From: Donghicola tyrosinivorans
GTDB taxonomy: Bacteria; Pseudomonadota; Alphaproteobacteria; Rhodobacterales; Rhodobacteraceae
Length of the DNA: 64,000 nucleotides
Direction: 5' to 3'
Assembly (NCBI RefSeq): GCF_003003355.1
Contig: NZ_PVTQ01000002.1
Span: forward strand, 1-64,000
Position numbers and translations under genes: made by a program. The notes below the pieces were generated by a model. That model had not been told where the DNA came from. It worked only from the letters and a program-made list of their open reading frames with translations, and made no database searches. How positions within the stretch are numbered: the first letter of the stretch is position 1; every line of letters starts with the position of its first letter. Positions 53,465 through 61,215 of this stretch are shown here, one piece after another.

Positions 53465-53499
53465 CACAGGTTATGTGCCATTATGGCCCATAACCTGTG
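53465..53499. repeat. 35-bp near-perfect palindrome after the D-amino-acid operon
   Basis: CACAGGTTATG and CATAACCTGTG (11-bp perfect arms) enclose T-GCCA-TTA-TGGC-C, giving 15 pairs with one mismatch and a 3-nt loop. The following sequence (GTTGTGCTTGCTTTTGC) is only moderately T-rich. May act as the operon terminator, an mRNA-stabilising hairpin or a protein-binding site. Confidence 0.6.
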
Positions 53500-53569
53500 G
53501 TTGTGCTTGCTTTTGCTGGCGCATTCGGGCCTGTAGGGGCGCGACGTGCAGAGATTCAGAGAGGATTTA

Positions 53570-55069
53570 ATGCGCAGGCTATTGGGAAGTGTCGTTTTGC
53601 TGGCAGGTGTTGGCCTGACCGGATTTTACGGCATTCGGACAAATGCACCCGAAATCGAAGCCAAAGTTCTGAAAAGCGCCGAAGCCAAAGGGCAGTCGGC
53701 CATTCATGGTGTGACTGTGGCAGTTTCGGGTCGGGATATCGAACTGGGCGGCATCGTCGACAGTGTCGAAGAAGAAGAGATGCTGCGCACGGAATTCGCG
53801 CAGGTGACTGGTCTGCGTGAGATGCGGACCGACTGGACCGTGCTGCCCAAGGTGTCTCCGTTCAGCTTCGGGGCGCGGTGGCAGAACGGCAGCCTCTCGG
53901 TGGACGGATATGTCCCCAGCGAGGCAGCGCGGGATACGCTGGCCGTGGCGCTGGATGCGCCGGTCGAAAGCCTGACGATGGCCTCTGGCGCTCCGGAAAA
54001 CTGGAGCGGCGCGGCAGAAGCAGGCCTTGGGGCGGTAAAGCTGCTGGAAGAGGGCGTTCTGAACCTATCGGATACGACTTTGGCGATCAGCGGTATCGTG
54101 CGCAGCCCTGTGGAAGAGGCAGCGTTGAAGGCGTTGCTTGAGGCCGTGCCTGACGGGTTCACCGTCGAGACCGATCTGACCTTGCTGGATGACGGCACGC
54201 CGCCTGCCTATGATGTCGAATACAACGCCAACACTGGCCTTGCGATCAATGGCAAGCTGCCTGCGGGCATGTCGCGCCGCGATGTGGCCGAGGTTCTGGG
54301 CTTTGACGTGTTCTCGGGCACCGGTGCCACCGGTCTTGTGGGCGACGCCGCAGGCCAACTGGCGCGGATCGCTGTTCTGCGGGACTGGCTGCCAGAATTG
54401 GAAGACGTGGTTCTGACGCGTACCGTAGACGGCATCAGCCTGTCGGGCACTGTCGCGCCTGGTGTGGATGCGGAACTGGTCAGCGCTGGGATCGCCGCCA
54501 TGTTGGGTGGCGAGGTCAGCCTGAGCTCTGCCGCAATAAGCGTGCCCGATGGCACCCAGCGGACCAACGCTGCCAGCGGCGAAACCGAAATGGCGCAGGC
54601 TGGATACTGGTTGCCCCGCGTGGACTTTGCCCCCTCGGTTCAGACTTGTGATGCGGAAATCACCCGCGCGCTTGAGGGCGAAGGGGTGCAGTTCGTGTCG
54701 GGCGCGGCGCGTCTGGATGCCAAAGCTGCGCGGGCAGTGAACCGTATTGCGGCTGTCGTGGCGCATTGTGTGGCTAAGGGTGATCTGACCGCGATCATCG
54801 GCGGGCACACCGATTCGGTAGGCAATGCCGCTGCGAACACATCGCTTAGCCAAGAGCGGGCAGGTGCAGTGCGTGCCGCCCTTGTGGCCCGAGGCGTTGC
54901 CAGTGATGCGTTGCAGGCGACCGGTTACGGCGACACCCGTCCCGTTGCCACAAATGACACAGAAGAAGGACGCGCCGCCAACCGGCGCACGACGGTGGAA
55001 TGGGTTGATCCCGCCGATATTGACGCGACCACGGATGATGCGGCCACCACCGCTAAGGAGACAGAATAA
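53570..55069 (+). CDS. OmpA-family protein with BON-like repeats
   Basis: 499 residues. N-terminal membrane anchor (MRRLLGSVVLLAGVGLTGFYG), then four BON-like modules (for example IHGVTVAVSGRDIELGGIVDSV and LAINGKLPAGM). The C-terminus is an OmpA peptidoglycan-binding domain (AIIGGHTDSVGNAAANTSLS, GYGDTRPVATNDTEEGR, ANRRTTVEW). Likely tethers the inner membrane to the cell wall. ATG at 53570 with AGAGAGGA. The stop overlaps the next start (TAATG), so translation is coupled. Confidence 0.88.
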   Translation: MRRLLGSVVLLAGVGLTGFYGIRTNAPEIEAKVLKSAEAKGQSAIHGVTVAVSGRDIELGGIVDSVEEEEMLRTEFAQVTGLREMRTDWTVLPKVSPFSFGARWQNGSLSVDGYVPSEAARDTLAVALDAPVESLTMASGAPENWSGAAEAGLGAVKLLEEGVLNLSDTTLAISGIVRSPVEEAALKALLEAVPDGFTVETDLTLLDDGTPPAYDVEYNANTGLAINGKLPAGMSRRDVAEVLGFDVFSGTGATGLVGDAAGQLARIAVLRDWLPELEDVVLTRTVDGISLSGTVAPGVDAELVSAGIAAMLGGEVSLSSAAISVPDGTQRTNAASGETEMAQAGYWLPRVDFAPSVQTCDAEITRALEGEGVQFVSGAARLDAKAARAVNRIAAVVAHCVAKGDLTAIIGGHTDSVGNAAANTSLSQERAGAVRAALVARGVASDALQATGYGDTRPVATNDTEEGRAANRRTTVEWVDPADIDATTDDAATTAKETE

Positions 55070-55668
55070 TGTTTCAGAACTGGGAATTTCTGCTGACCGA
55101 GATTTGGGGTCTGGTCGTTGTCGCCGCTCTTGTCGGGTTGGTGGCAGGCTGGCTGATCTTCGGCGGGCGCAAAGCCAAAGCCGCCGTCGGCTCGTTCAAG
55201 GACGAACAAGCCCTGACTGCGGCAAAGACCGAAGCCAGCAACCTGCGCAAATCGCTTGAGGCCAAAACCAAAGAGATCGAAGGCCTGACCGCCGAGCTGG
55301 ATGATCTGAAGCTGCTGGCCGCGTCGGCGCTGCCGGGTGCGGGCATTGGCCTTGGTCAAGATGCTGACGCTCCCGCTGATCCCGAACTGCTTGCCGATAT
55401 GGCCGAAGCTGGCACGGGTGATCCCTTTGCGCTGGACGACGATGATTGGGTTCACGGCAACCTGCCTGAAGGTCTGCGCCATGTGCTGGAGAAAAAGGAC
55501 GAACAGATCGCCCACCTTCAGTCCGATCTGGACGACCTGCGCGCCGAGCTTGAAACCGATGCCAGCGCCATTGAAGCCAAGTTCGAAGAGCTTTTGGCCG
55601 ATGCTCAGTCCAAAGACGAAGAGATTGATCGTCTGCGGGCCATCGTCAGCCATTACACCGGCGAATAA
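55069..55668 (+). CDS. Membrane-anchored coiled-coil protein (OmpA/BON partner)
   Basis: 199 residues. One N-terminal membrane helix (IWGLVVVAALVGLVAGWLIF), a coiled coil (about residues 45-85: SNLRKSLEAKTKEIEGLTAE), an acidic spacer with DDDDW, and a second coiled coil (about 138-190: KKDEQIAHLQSDLDDLRAEL). No catalytic motif recognised. Overlap with the preceding OmpA/BON gene suggests the two proteins work together at the envelope. Conserved in Rhodobacterales as far as I can judge from the pattern. Confidence 0.8.
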   Translation: MFQNWEFLLTEIWGLVVVAALVGLVAGWLIFGGRKAKAAVGSFKDEQALTAAKTEASNLRKSLEAKTKEIEGLTAELDDLKLLAASALPGAGIGLGQDADAPADPELLADMAEAGTGDPFALDDDDWVHGNLPEGLRHVLEKKDEQIAHLQSDLDDLRAELETDASAIEAKFEELLADAQSKDEEIDRLRAIVSHYTGE

Positions 55669-55702
55669 CGCAGCGACCCACGCGTCGAACGGTGAAACAG
55701 AT

Positions 55703-55729
55703 AAAAGGCGGCCTTCGGGCCGCCTTTTC
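55703..55729 (+). terminator. Terminator of the OmpA/BON operon
   Basis: AAAAGGCGGCC-TTCG-GGCCGCCTTTTC; perfect stem, stable UUCG tetraloop. Confidence 0.88.
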
Positions 55730-55785
55730 GCTTAATGTCGATTGTTACGGTTTAAAAACGCTTATCCGAAGTAAACCGTATATGA

Positions 55786-56091
55786 TCAATCCTGCGGTTT
55801 ATTGACCTCGAACGCGGCCAAACTCTCGGCGCTGGCTTCGCTTTGGTATTTCTCTTTCCACTCGTCATAGGGCATGCCGTAGATTGCCTCGCGGCCTTCG
55901 TCCTTGGTCATCTCGATCCCTTTGGCGTTGGCGGCTTCCTGATACCAGCGGCTCAGGCAGTTGCGGCAAAAGCCCGCAAGATTCATCATATCTATGTTCT
56001 GGGCATCCGTTCGTGTGGAAAGATGGTCCAGAAGCCGGCGGAAAGCGGCGGCCTCAAGTTCGATACGGGTTTGCTCGTCTAACTGTGTCAT
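55786..56091 (-). CDS. DUF1244 protein
   Basis: 101 residues. The segment AAFRRLLDHLSTRTDAQNIDMMNLAGFCRNCLSRWY, with its conserved H-L-x-x-R-T-D-V/A-Q-N-I-D-M-M-N-L-A-G-F-C-R-N-C-L, defines DUF1244, a small helical family of unknown function common in alphaproteobacteria. A CxxC pair (CRNC) could bind metal. Convergent with the OmpA/BON operon and divergent from pyk. Confidence 0.93.
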   Translation of the reverse strand: MTQLDEQTRIELEAAAFRRLLDHLSTRTDAQNIDMMNLAGFCRNCLSRWYQEAANAKGIEMTKDEGREAIYGMPYDEWKEKYQSEASAESLAAFEVNKPQD

Positions 56092-56269
56092 GGTCTGGCC
56101 CTTTTCGGTTTGACCGGAGGCTGGCCGTCCCGCAAGGCGGGGTCAAGGGCTCTCATCGGCATATTGCCGGTCGAAACAGTTGCTCCGGCGCGAATGATCG
56201 TGCATAACGCGACTGACGTTAGCGATAACATTTCTATTTGCGGATTATCCCGCGACAAGGAGCACCCAG

Positions 56270-57727
56270 ATGAGACGCCACCGCAAGGTCAAGATCGTGG
56301 CCACCCTCGGCCCCGCCTCGAACGATTACGCAATGATCCGCAAACTGCACGAAGCGGGCGCAGACGTATTCCGTTTGAACATGAGCCACGGCACCCATGA
56401 CGAGATTGCCGAGCGTCACAAGATCATCCGTCAGGTCGAAGAAGACCTTGGCAGCCCCATCGCGATTCTGGCAGACTTGCAGGGCCCGAAACTGCGTGTA
56501 GGTGTGTTCGCCAACGGCAGCGAAGAACTGGTCGAAGGTGCAGCCTTCCGTCTGGATCTGGACGAAGCAGAAGGCACCGTTGATCGCGTCTGCCTGCCGC
56601 ACCCCGAGATTTTCGCCGCGCTTGAGCCTGGTTCGCACCTGCTGGTGAACGACGGTAAAATCCGCCTGAAAGTGGAAAACTGTGACCGTGAATCGGCAGA
56701 CTGTGTGGTCGTGACCGGTGGCACCATCTCGAACCGCAAGGGCGTGAACGTGCCGGACGTGGTCTTGCCGCTGGCCGCGCTGTCGGAAAAAGACCGCGGT
56801 GATCTGGAATTCGCCTGCAATCTGGGTGTGGACTGGATCGCGCTGTCCTTCGTGCAGCGTGCCAAGGACGTCTGGGAAGCACGTGAACTGGTGCAGGGCC
56901 GCGCTTCGGTTCTGTCCAAGATCGAAAAGCCCACCGCTGTGCGCGACTTTGAAGAAATTCTTGATGCCTCTGACGGTATCATGGTGGCCCGTGGCGACCT
57001 TGGCGTAGAACTGCCCGTCCAGAACGTGCCCCCGATCCAGAAGCGACTGGTCCGCAAGTGCCGCGCCGCCGCCAAGCCGGTGATCGTGGCCACCCAGATG
57101 CTGGAATCGATGATCGAAAGCCCCATGCCTACCCGCGCCGAAGTTTCGGACGTGGCAACGGCGATCTATGAAGGCGCTGATGCGATCATGCTTTCGGCAG
57201 AATCGGCAGCGGGCCAATACCCCGAGCAGGCCGTCCAGACCATGGACAACGTGGCCCGCGAAGTGGAAGGCGACCAGACTTGGCGCGAAGTTATCACCGC
57301 ATCGCGTGGCGGCACTGCTCCGTCGCGTGGGACCGGTATCGCCCACGGGATCGTGGCGGCTGCCCGCGAAATCGCGGAAACTGCGCAGATCAAAGCGATC
57401 TCCTGCTTCACCCAGACCGGCACCACAGCCATGCTGACCTCGCGCGAGCGTCCGATGGTCCCGATCATCGCTCTGACCCCGTTGCTGCGCACCGCACGCC
57501 GTCTGGCGCTGACTTGGGGCGTGCAGCCGATCAAGACCAATGAGGTGGACCGTTTCAAGATGGCGGTGGTCTCGGCAGTGCGTGCGGCACGGTCGGAAGG
57601 CTACGCCAGCGAGAACGATCACATCGTGGTCACAGCTGGTGTGCCGTTCAATGTTACAGGTTCGACAAACATCCTGCGGGTCGCCCCTTGCGAGGAACGT
57701 TTGATTTTTAACACCGATCCGGAGTAA
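56270..57727 (+). CDS. pyk: Pyruvate kinase
   Basis: 485 residues. TLGPASNDYAMIRKLHEAGA (N-terminal signature), substrate/cation region KIEKPTAVRDF, GDLGVELP, and the allosteric C domain ending in VTAGVPFNVTGSTNILRV. Converts phosphoenolpyruvate and ADP to pyruvate and ATP. ATG at 56270 with AAGGAG. Followed 35 bp later by a small membrane-protein gene that may be co-transcribed. Confidence 0.97.
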   Translation: MRRHRKVKIVATLGPASNDYAMIRKLHEAGADVFRLNMSHGTHDEIAERHKIIRQVEEDLGSPIAILADLQGPKLRVGVFANGSEELVEGAAFRLDLDEAEGTVDRVCLPHPEIFAALEPGSHLLVNDGKIRLKVENCDRESADCVVVTGGTISNRKGVNVPDVVLPLAALSEKDRGDLEFACNLGVDWIALSFVQRAKDVWEARELVQGRASVLSKIEKPTAVRDFEEILDASDGIMVARGDLGVELPVQNVPPIQKRLVRKCRAAAKPVIVATQMLESMIESPMPTRAEVSDVATAIYEGADAIMLSAESAAGQYPEQAVQTMDNVAREVEGDQTWREVITASRGGTAPSRGTGIAHGIVAAAREIAETAQIKAISCFTQTGTTAMLTSRERPMVPIIALTPLLRTARRLALTWGVQPIKTNEVDRFKMAVVSAVRAARSEGYASENDHIVVTAGVPFNVTGSTNILRVAPCEERLIFNTDPE

Positions 57728-57762
57728 TCTAGACTAACTTTTCGTTAGTGTGGATTATAGGT

Positions 57763-57993
57763 ATGAACTTTGACGCAGACTTTGCGCTGGTACTAGGCCT
57801 CGTTCTCGGGGCCTTTTCCCTTCCGGCAATTCTTTCGGCCTTTAACGATGGCCGTGCACCGCGCGCGGCCATGATTGTTATCATGATTGCAGGGGGTTGC
57901 ATCGTTTACGCGCTGCGCCATCAGCCCGGCGGATACGACGTGGGCGATATTCCCCATGTCTTCGCCAATGTGGTTGAACGGTACACCCGCTAG
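57763..57993 (+). CDS. Small membrane protein, unknown function
   Basis: 76 residues. Two hydrophobic helices: ALVLGLVLGAFSLPAILSAF and AMIVIMIAGGCIVYALR; ends DIPHVFANVVERYTR. I recognise no named family, but the strong helix pattern and position behind pyk support a real gene. ATG at 57763 (ATTATAGGT upstream, weak SD). The upstream ATG at 57748 is possible but adds only five residues. Confidence 0.65.
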   Translation: MNFDADFALVLGLVLGAFSLPAILSAFNDGRAPRAAMIVIMIAGGCIVYALRHQPGGYDVGDIPHVFANVVERYTR

Positions 57994-58137
57994 ACCTGTT
58001 CGCGACGTCGGCTGACCAAAAGAATCACCTTGCCTTGCCGCCCGCCCCCTAGTAATAGGCGCGCTCACACCGCACGACCGGCCAATGTGGCATGCCGAGT
58101 CGTCGCTAAGACCGAACCCGCATTGAAGGAGACGGAA

Positions 58138-58338
58138 ATGCCCAAGATGAAGACGAAGTCGAGCGCCAAGAAGCGCTTCAAAGTGACCGCCAACGGTCGC
58201 ATCGTTTGTGGCCAGGCTGGCAAGCGCCATGGCATGATCAAACGTACCACCAAATTCATCCGTACCGCCCGTGGTACCACGACTCTCTCGGCTCCCGATG
58301 AGAAGATCGTGAAGAAATACATGCCCTACGCGCGCTAA
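58138..58338 (+). CDS. rpmI: 50S ribosomal protein L35
   Basis: 66 residues, the family length. [20 protein letters not shown] and the terminal KKYMPYAR are characteristic. ATG at 58138 with AAGGAG upstream; longer frames are rejected. Co-transcribed with rplT 12 bp downstream. infC, often adjacent, is absent. Confidence 0.96.
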   Translation: MPKMKTKSSAKKRFKVTANGRIVCGQAGKRHGMIKRTTKFIRTARGTTTLSAPDEKIVKKYMPYAR

Positions 58339-58350
58339 GGAGAGAACGGA

Positions 58351-58716
58351 ATGTCCCGAGTCAAAGGTGGTACCGTCACCCACGCCCGTCACAAGAAGAT
58401 CGTCAAGCAGGCCAAAGGTTACTACGGTCGTCGCAAGAACACCTTCAAGGTTGCAGCTCAGGCCGTCGATAAGGCCAACCAGTACGCAACCCGCGACCGG
58501 AAGGCGCGTAAGCGTAACTTCCGCGCTCTGTGGATCCAGCGCATCAACGCAGCTGTCCGCGCACATGACGCAGATCTGACCTATTCGGCGTTCATCAACG
58601 GCCTGAACAAAGCAGGTATCGTTGTTGACCGTAAGGTTCTGGCTGATCTGGCCGTACACGAGCCCGCCGCTTTCGGCGCGATCGTCGATCAGGCAAAAGG
58701 CGCTCTGGCCGCCTAA
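58351..58716 (+). CDS. rplT: 50S ribosomal protein L20
   Basis: 121 residues. [20 protein letters not shown] and [20 protein letters not shown] are diagnostic of L20, an early assembler on 23S rRNA that in several bacteria also autoregulates its operon. ATG at 58351 after AAGGAGAG. Followed by a terminator before pheS. Confidence 0.97.
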   Translation: MSRVKGGTVTHARHKKIVKQAKGYYGRRKNTFKVAAQAVDKANQYATRDRKARKRNFRALWIQRINAAVRAHDADLTYSAFINGLNKAGIVVDRKVLADLAVHEPAAFGAIVDQAKGALAA

Positions 58717-58741
58717 TCGCCGCTACAGCAAGAGAATTTCG

Positions 58742-58768
58742 ATGCGGGTCCCTCGGGGCCCGCATTTT
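58742..58768 (+). terminator. Terminator of rpmI-rplT
   Basis: ATGCGGG-N10-CCCGCAT with inner pairs (CCC/GGG) and a TTTTGCTTT tail. Confidence 0.75.
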
Positions 58769-58818
58769 GCTTTGGCGTGTCGTTAGTCACCGTCGCGCGT
58801 TTGGTGCACGCTCTTTTT

Positions 58819-59004
58819 GAGTATTTATTCAATAAGGAAGCTAATATCGTGCCCTGTCCAGCGGTAGTGTCCTTGCGGGATCTATGCGCTGAACAGGGCA
58901 ACTTCCTCATTGACGGCCATCGGCTCTCCAGCCTGTTCCGCAATGCTAGCTTGACTGATCGAGATTAAGAGAAGGTTATCGGCTTCCTTATTGCAAAAAT
59001 ACTC
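58819..59004. repeat. 186-bp element bounded by inverted copies of the dispersed motif
   Basis: Left end (58819-58840): GA-GTATTTATTCAATAAGGAAG. Right end (58981-59004), reverse strand: GA-GTATTTTTGCAATAAGGAAGCC; the two agree at 21 of 23 bases. Inside, TGCCCTGTCCAGCG (58850-58863) and CGCTGAACAGGGCA (58887-58900) pair over 14 bp with one mismatch that becomes a G-U pair on the reverse strand. GGAAG (58836-58840) can pair with CTTCC at 58902-58906 or at 58983-58987. It occupies the leader region of pheS. No convincing gene; MITE-like or a structured RNA. Confidence 0.55.
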
Positions 59005-59099
59005 TTTGTAACCGCGCCTTCAATCGTCCCAAAAATTGCCTTTGGCTTGCGTCCTGCTGATCTTGTGGTAGCAAGCGCCTGAAAGCCAAGGAGGGTGCG

Positions 59100-60173
59100 A
59101 TGGACGATTTGCGCGCAAAATACATCGAAGCGATTGCAGCGGCGAGCGATGAGGCCGCCCTCGAGGAAGTGCGCCTTGGGGCATTGGGCAAGAAAGGCGA
59201 GATCAGCTTGAAAATGCGTGAACTGGGGAAAATGACCCCGGAAGAACGTCAGACAGCTGGTCCTGCGCTGAACGCGCTGAAGGATGAGATCAACGCAGCT
59301 CTGAGCGCCCGCAAGGCATCGCTGTCAGATGCGGCATTGGCCGAACGTTTGAAGGCCGAGTGGCTGGATGTGACCTTGCCGGTACGCCCTCAGCGTCAGG
59401 GCTCGATCCATCCGATCAGTCAGGTGACCGAAGAGATTACCGCGATCTTTGCTGATATGGGTTTTGCCGTTGCTGAGGGTCCGCAGATCGAAAGCGATTG
59501 GTACAACTTCGATGCGCTGAACATTCCTGGCCATCACCCTGCGCGCGCCGAGATGGACACGTTCTATACACACCGCGCCGAAGGGGATGATCGCCCACCC
59601 CATGTTCTGCGGACTCACACCAGCCCCGTGCAGATCCGCCATATGGAAAAGCATGGTGCGCCTTGCCGCATCATCGCGCCCGGTCGTGTATACCGCTCTG
59701 ACTACGATCAGACCCACACGCCTATGTTCCATCAGGTCGAAGGGCTTGCCATCGACAAGGACATCTCGATGGCGAACCTCAAGTGGGTTTTGGAGCAATT
59801 CGCGGCGGCCTTCTTTGAAGTGGATGAGGTCGAGGTCCGCTTCCGCGCTTCGCACTTCCCCTTCACTGAACCTTCGGCCGAGATCGACTTCCGTTGTTCT
59901 TGGGTTGATGGCCAGTTGAAGCTGGGTGAGGGCGATGATTGGCTGGAGGCCGGTGGCTCTGGCATGGTGCATCCCAAGGTTCTGGAAGCGGCAGGGATCG
60001 ATTCTGCTCAGTGGCAGGGTTTTGCCTTTGGTCTGGGGATCGACCGTCTGGCGATGCTGAAATACGGCATCCCTGATCTGCGTGCCTTCTTCGATGCGGA
60101 CCTGCGTTGGCTGCGTCACTACGGCTTTGCTTCGCTGGATGTGCCGACCCTGCATGCCGGTCTCAGCCGTTAA
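59100..60173 (+). CDS. pheS: Phenylalanyl-tRNA synthetase alpha subunit
   Basis: 357 residues. N-terminal coiled coil, class II catalytic core with [19 protein letters not shown] (motif 1), [20 protein letters not shown] (motif 2) and [14 protein letters not shown] (motif 3). Charges tRNA-Phe as a heterotetramer with PheT. ATG at 59100 after AAGGAGGG. Followed by a strong terminator, so it is not in the same simple transcript as pheT 1.0 kb downstream. Confidence 0.97.
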   Translation: MDDLRAKYIEAIAAASDEAALEEVRLGALGKKGEISLKMRELGKMTPEERQTAGPALNALKDEINAALSARKASLSDAALAERLKAEWLDVTLPVRPQRQGSIHPISQVTEEITAIFADMGFAVAEGPQIESDWYNFDALNIPGHHPARAEMDTFYTHRAEGDDRPPHVLRTHTSPVQIRHMEKHGAPCRIIAPGRVYRSDYDQTHTPMFHQVEGLAIDKDISMANLKWVLEQFAAAFFEVDEVEVRFRASHFPFTEPSAEIDFRCSWVDGQLKLGEGDDWLEAGGSGMVHPKVLEAAGIDSAQWQGFAFGLGIDRLAMLKYGIPDLRAFFDADLRWLRHYGFASLDVPTLHAGLSR

Positions 60174-60198
60174 GGCCTTTTTCACCGTCTGGTTTTAC

Positions 60199-60229
60199 AA
60201 GGGCAGGGCCGCGGGCCTTGCCCTTTTTC
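60199..60229 (+). terminator. Terminator of pheS
   Basis: AAGGGCA-GGGCC-GCG-GGCCT-TGCCCTT followed by TTTCG; 12 pairs including one G-U. Confidence 0.85.
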
Positions 60230-60296
60230 GTTGGGTAGGGCGCGTGGCACGGATTTTGCGAAAGGGTGATGCTGTAACCTGTTCTGGGAGGATTTG

Positions 60297-60731
60297 ATGC
60301 TGGATGCGCTTAAGGCGAAGTATCGCGGTGCGACGACGTTTTCTTTTGGAAATGGACCGCGGATGGCGGACGATATGCTGGCGTTGGTTGCATCGGGGCA
60401 AAAGACCGCGTCTTGCGGTGTGCTGCGTGACGGACGCGGCGGGGCGCGTATGCCGGCTGTGGGGCAGTACTTTATCGTCAAGGACGGGCGGCGTTTGCCG
60501 GGCGCGGTGATCCGTGTGACCGAAGTCAGCATCACGACAGTTTCTGAAGTGAGCGAAACGCTGGCTTTGGCGACAGGGCCATATGGAAGCCGTGCGGATT
60601 GGCATGCGGAACTGACCGGCTATTTTGGCACGCGTCGTGACTGGTCTGATGCCGTGCCGCTGGTCTGCTGGCGGTTTGAGGTGGTCGAGGAGTTGACGCA
60701 GCCTGCGCCGCGGCATGATCTGGCGGCCTGA
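60297..60731 (+). CDS. ASCH-domain protein
   Basis: 144 residues. ASCH/PUA-like fold: GQKTASCGVLRDGRGG (the conserved G-x-K-T-x-T/S motif), YFIVKDGRRLPGAVIRVTEV, and a C-terminal VCWRFEVVEE. ASCH proteins bind RNA or act as small amidohydrolases (YqfB type). ATG at 60297 follows GGGAGGAT; one codon before it a TTG is possible. Positioned between pheS and pheT with its own ribosome site. Confidence 0.85.
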   Translation: MLDALKAKYRGATTFSFGNGPRMADDMLALVASGQKTASCGVLRDGRGGARMPAVGQYFIVKDGRRLPGAVIRVTEVSITTVSEVSETLALATGPYGSRADWHAELTGYFGTRRDWSDAVPLVCWRFEVVEELTQPAPRHDLAA

Positions 60732-60752
60732 GAAACTTAGCGGAGAGCGTTC

Positions 60753-61142
60753 GTGCCCCTTCCCATCACCGGTATTCACCATGTGGCCATCATCGCAAGC
60801 GACTATGCGCGGTCTAAAGCCTTCTATGTGGACATCCTCGGGTGTGCGGTGATCGCAGAAACCTACCGAGAGGCGCGTGATAGCTGGAAGCTGGATCTGG
60901 CCCTAGGGGGCAGTCAGATCGAGCTGTTCAGTTTTCCCGATGCTCCGCAGCGCCCCTCATACCCCGAAGCGCAGGGGTTGCGGCATCTGGCGTTCACGGT
61001 GGCGGATGTGGCGCAGGCTAAGGCGGAACTAGAGCAGGCAGGGGTTGCGGTAGAGGAAATCCGCACAGATTCCTTGACCGGTAGGCGGTTTACCTTCTTT
61101 GCCGACCCCGATGGTCTGCCCCTAGAGTTATACGAGGCGTAA
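60753..61142 (+). CDS. VOC-family metalloprotein (YaeR-type glyoxalase-like)
   Basis: 129 residues. Two beta-alpha-beta-beta-beta modules with the pattern IHHVAIIASDYARSKAFYVDILG, LRHLAFTVADV and DPDGLPLELYEA. Conserved His9-type and Glu residues for a divalent metal are visible. This resembles the YaeR/SMU1112c glyoxalase I-like group. Starts with GTG at 60753. Reaction unknown. Confidence 0.85.
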   Translation: MPLPITGIHHVAIIASDYARSKAFYVDILGCAVIAETYREARDSWKLDLALGGSQIELFSFPDAPQRPSYPEAQGLRHLAFTVADVAQAKAELEQAGVAVEEIRTDSLTGRRFTFFADPDGLPLELYEA

Positions 61143-61215
61143 CGCCTCTTTCCCCCTGCCGCCCTTTGGGCTATGCCGTGCCCCGAATGCAACCTGACAA
61201 TAAAGGCGCGCGGCG

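Noticed and set aside
57735-57752. CTAAC-TTTTC-GTTAG hairpin after pyk as a terminator
   Set aside because: Short AT-rich stem without a T-tract; probably part of the leader of the next small gene.
58777-58968. 63-residue frame before pheS as a Phe-rich leader peptide (attenuator)
   Set aside because: Only scattered Phe codons arising from the dispersed motif; too long and no ribosome site.
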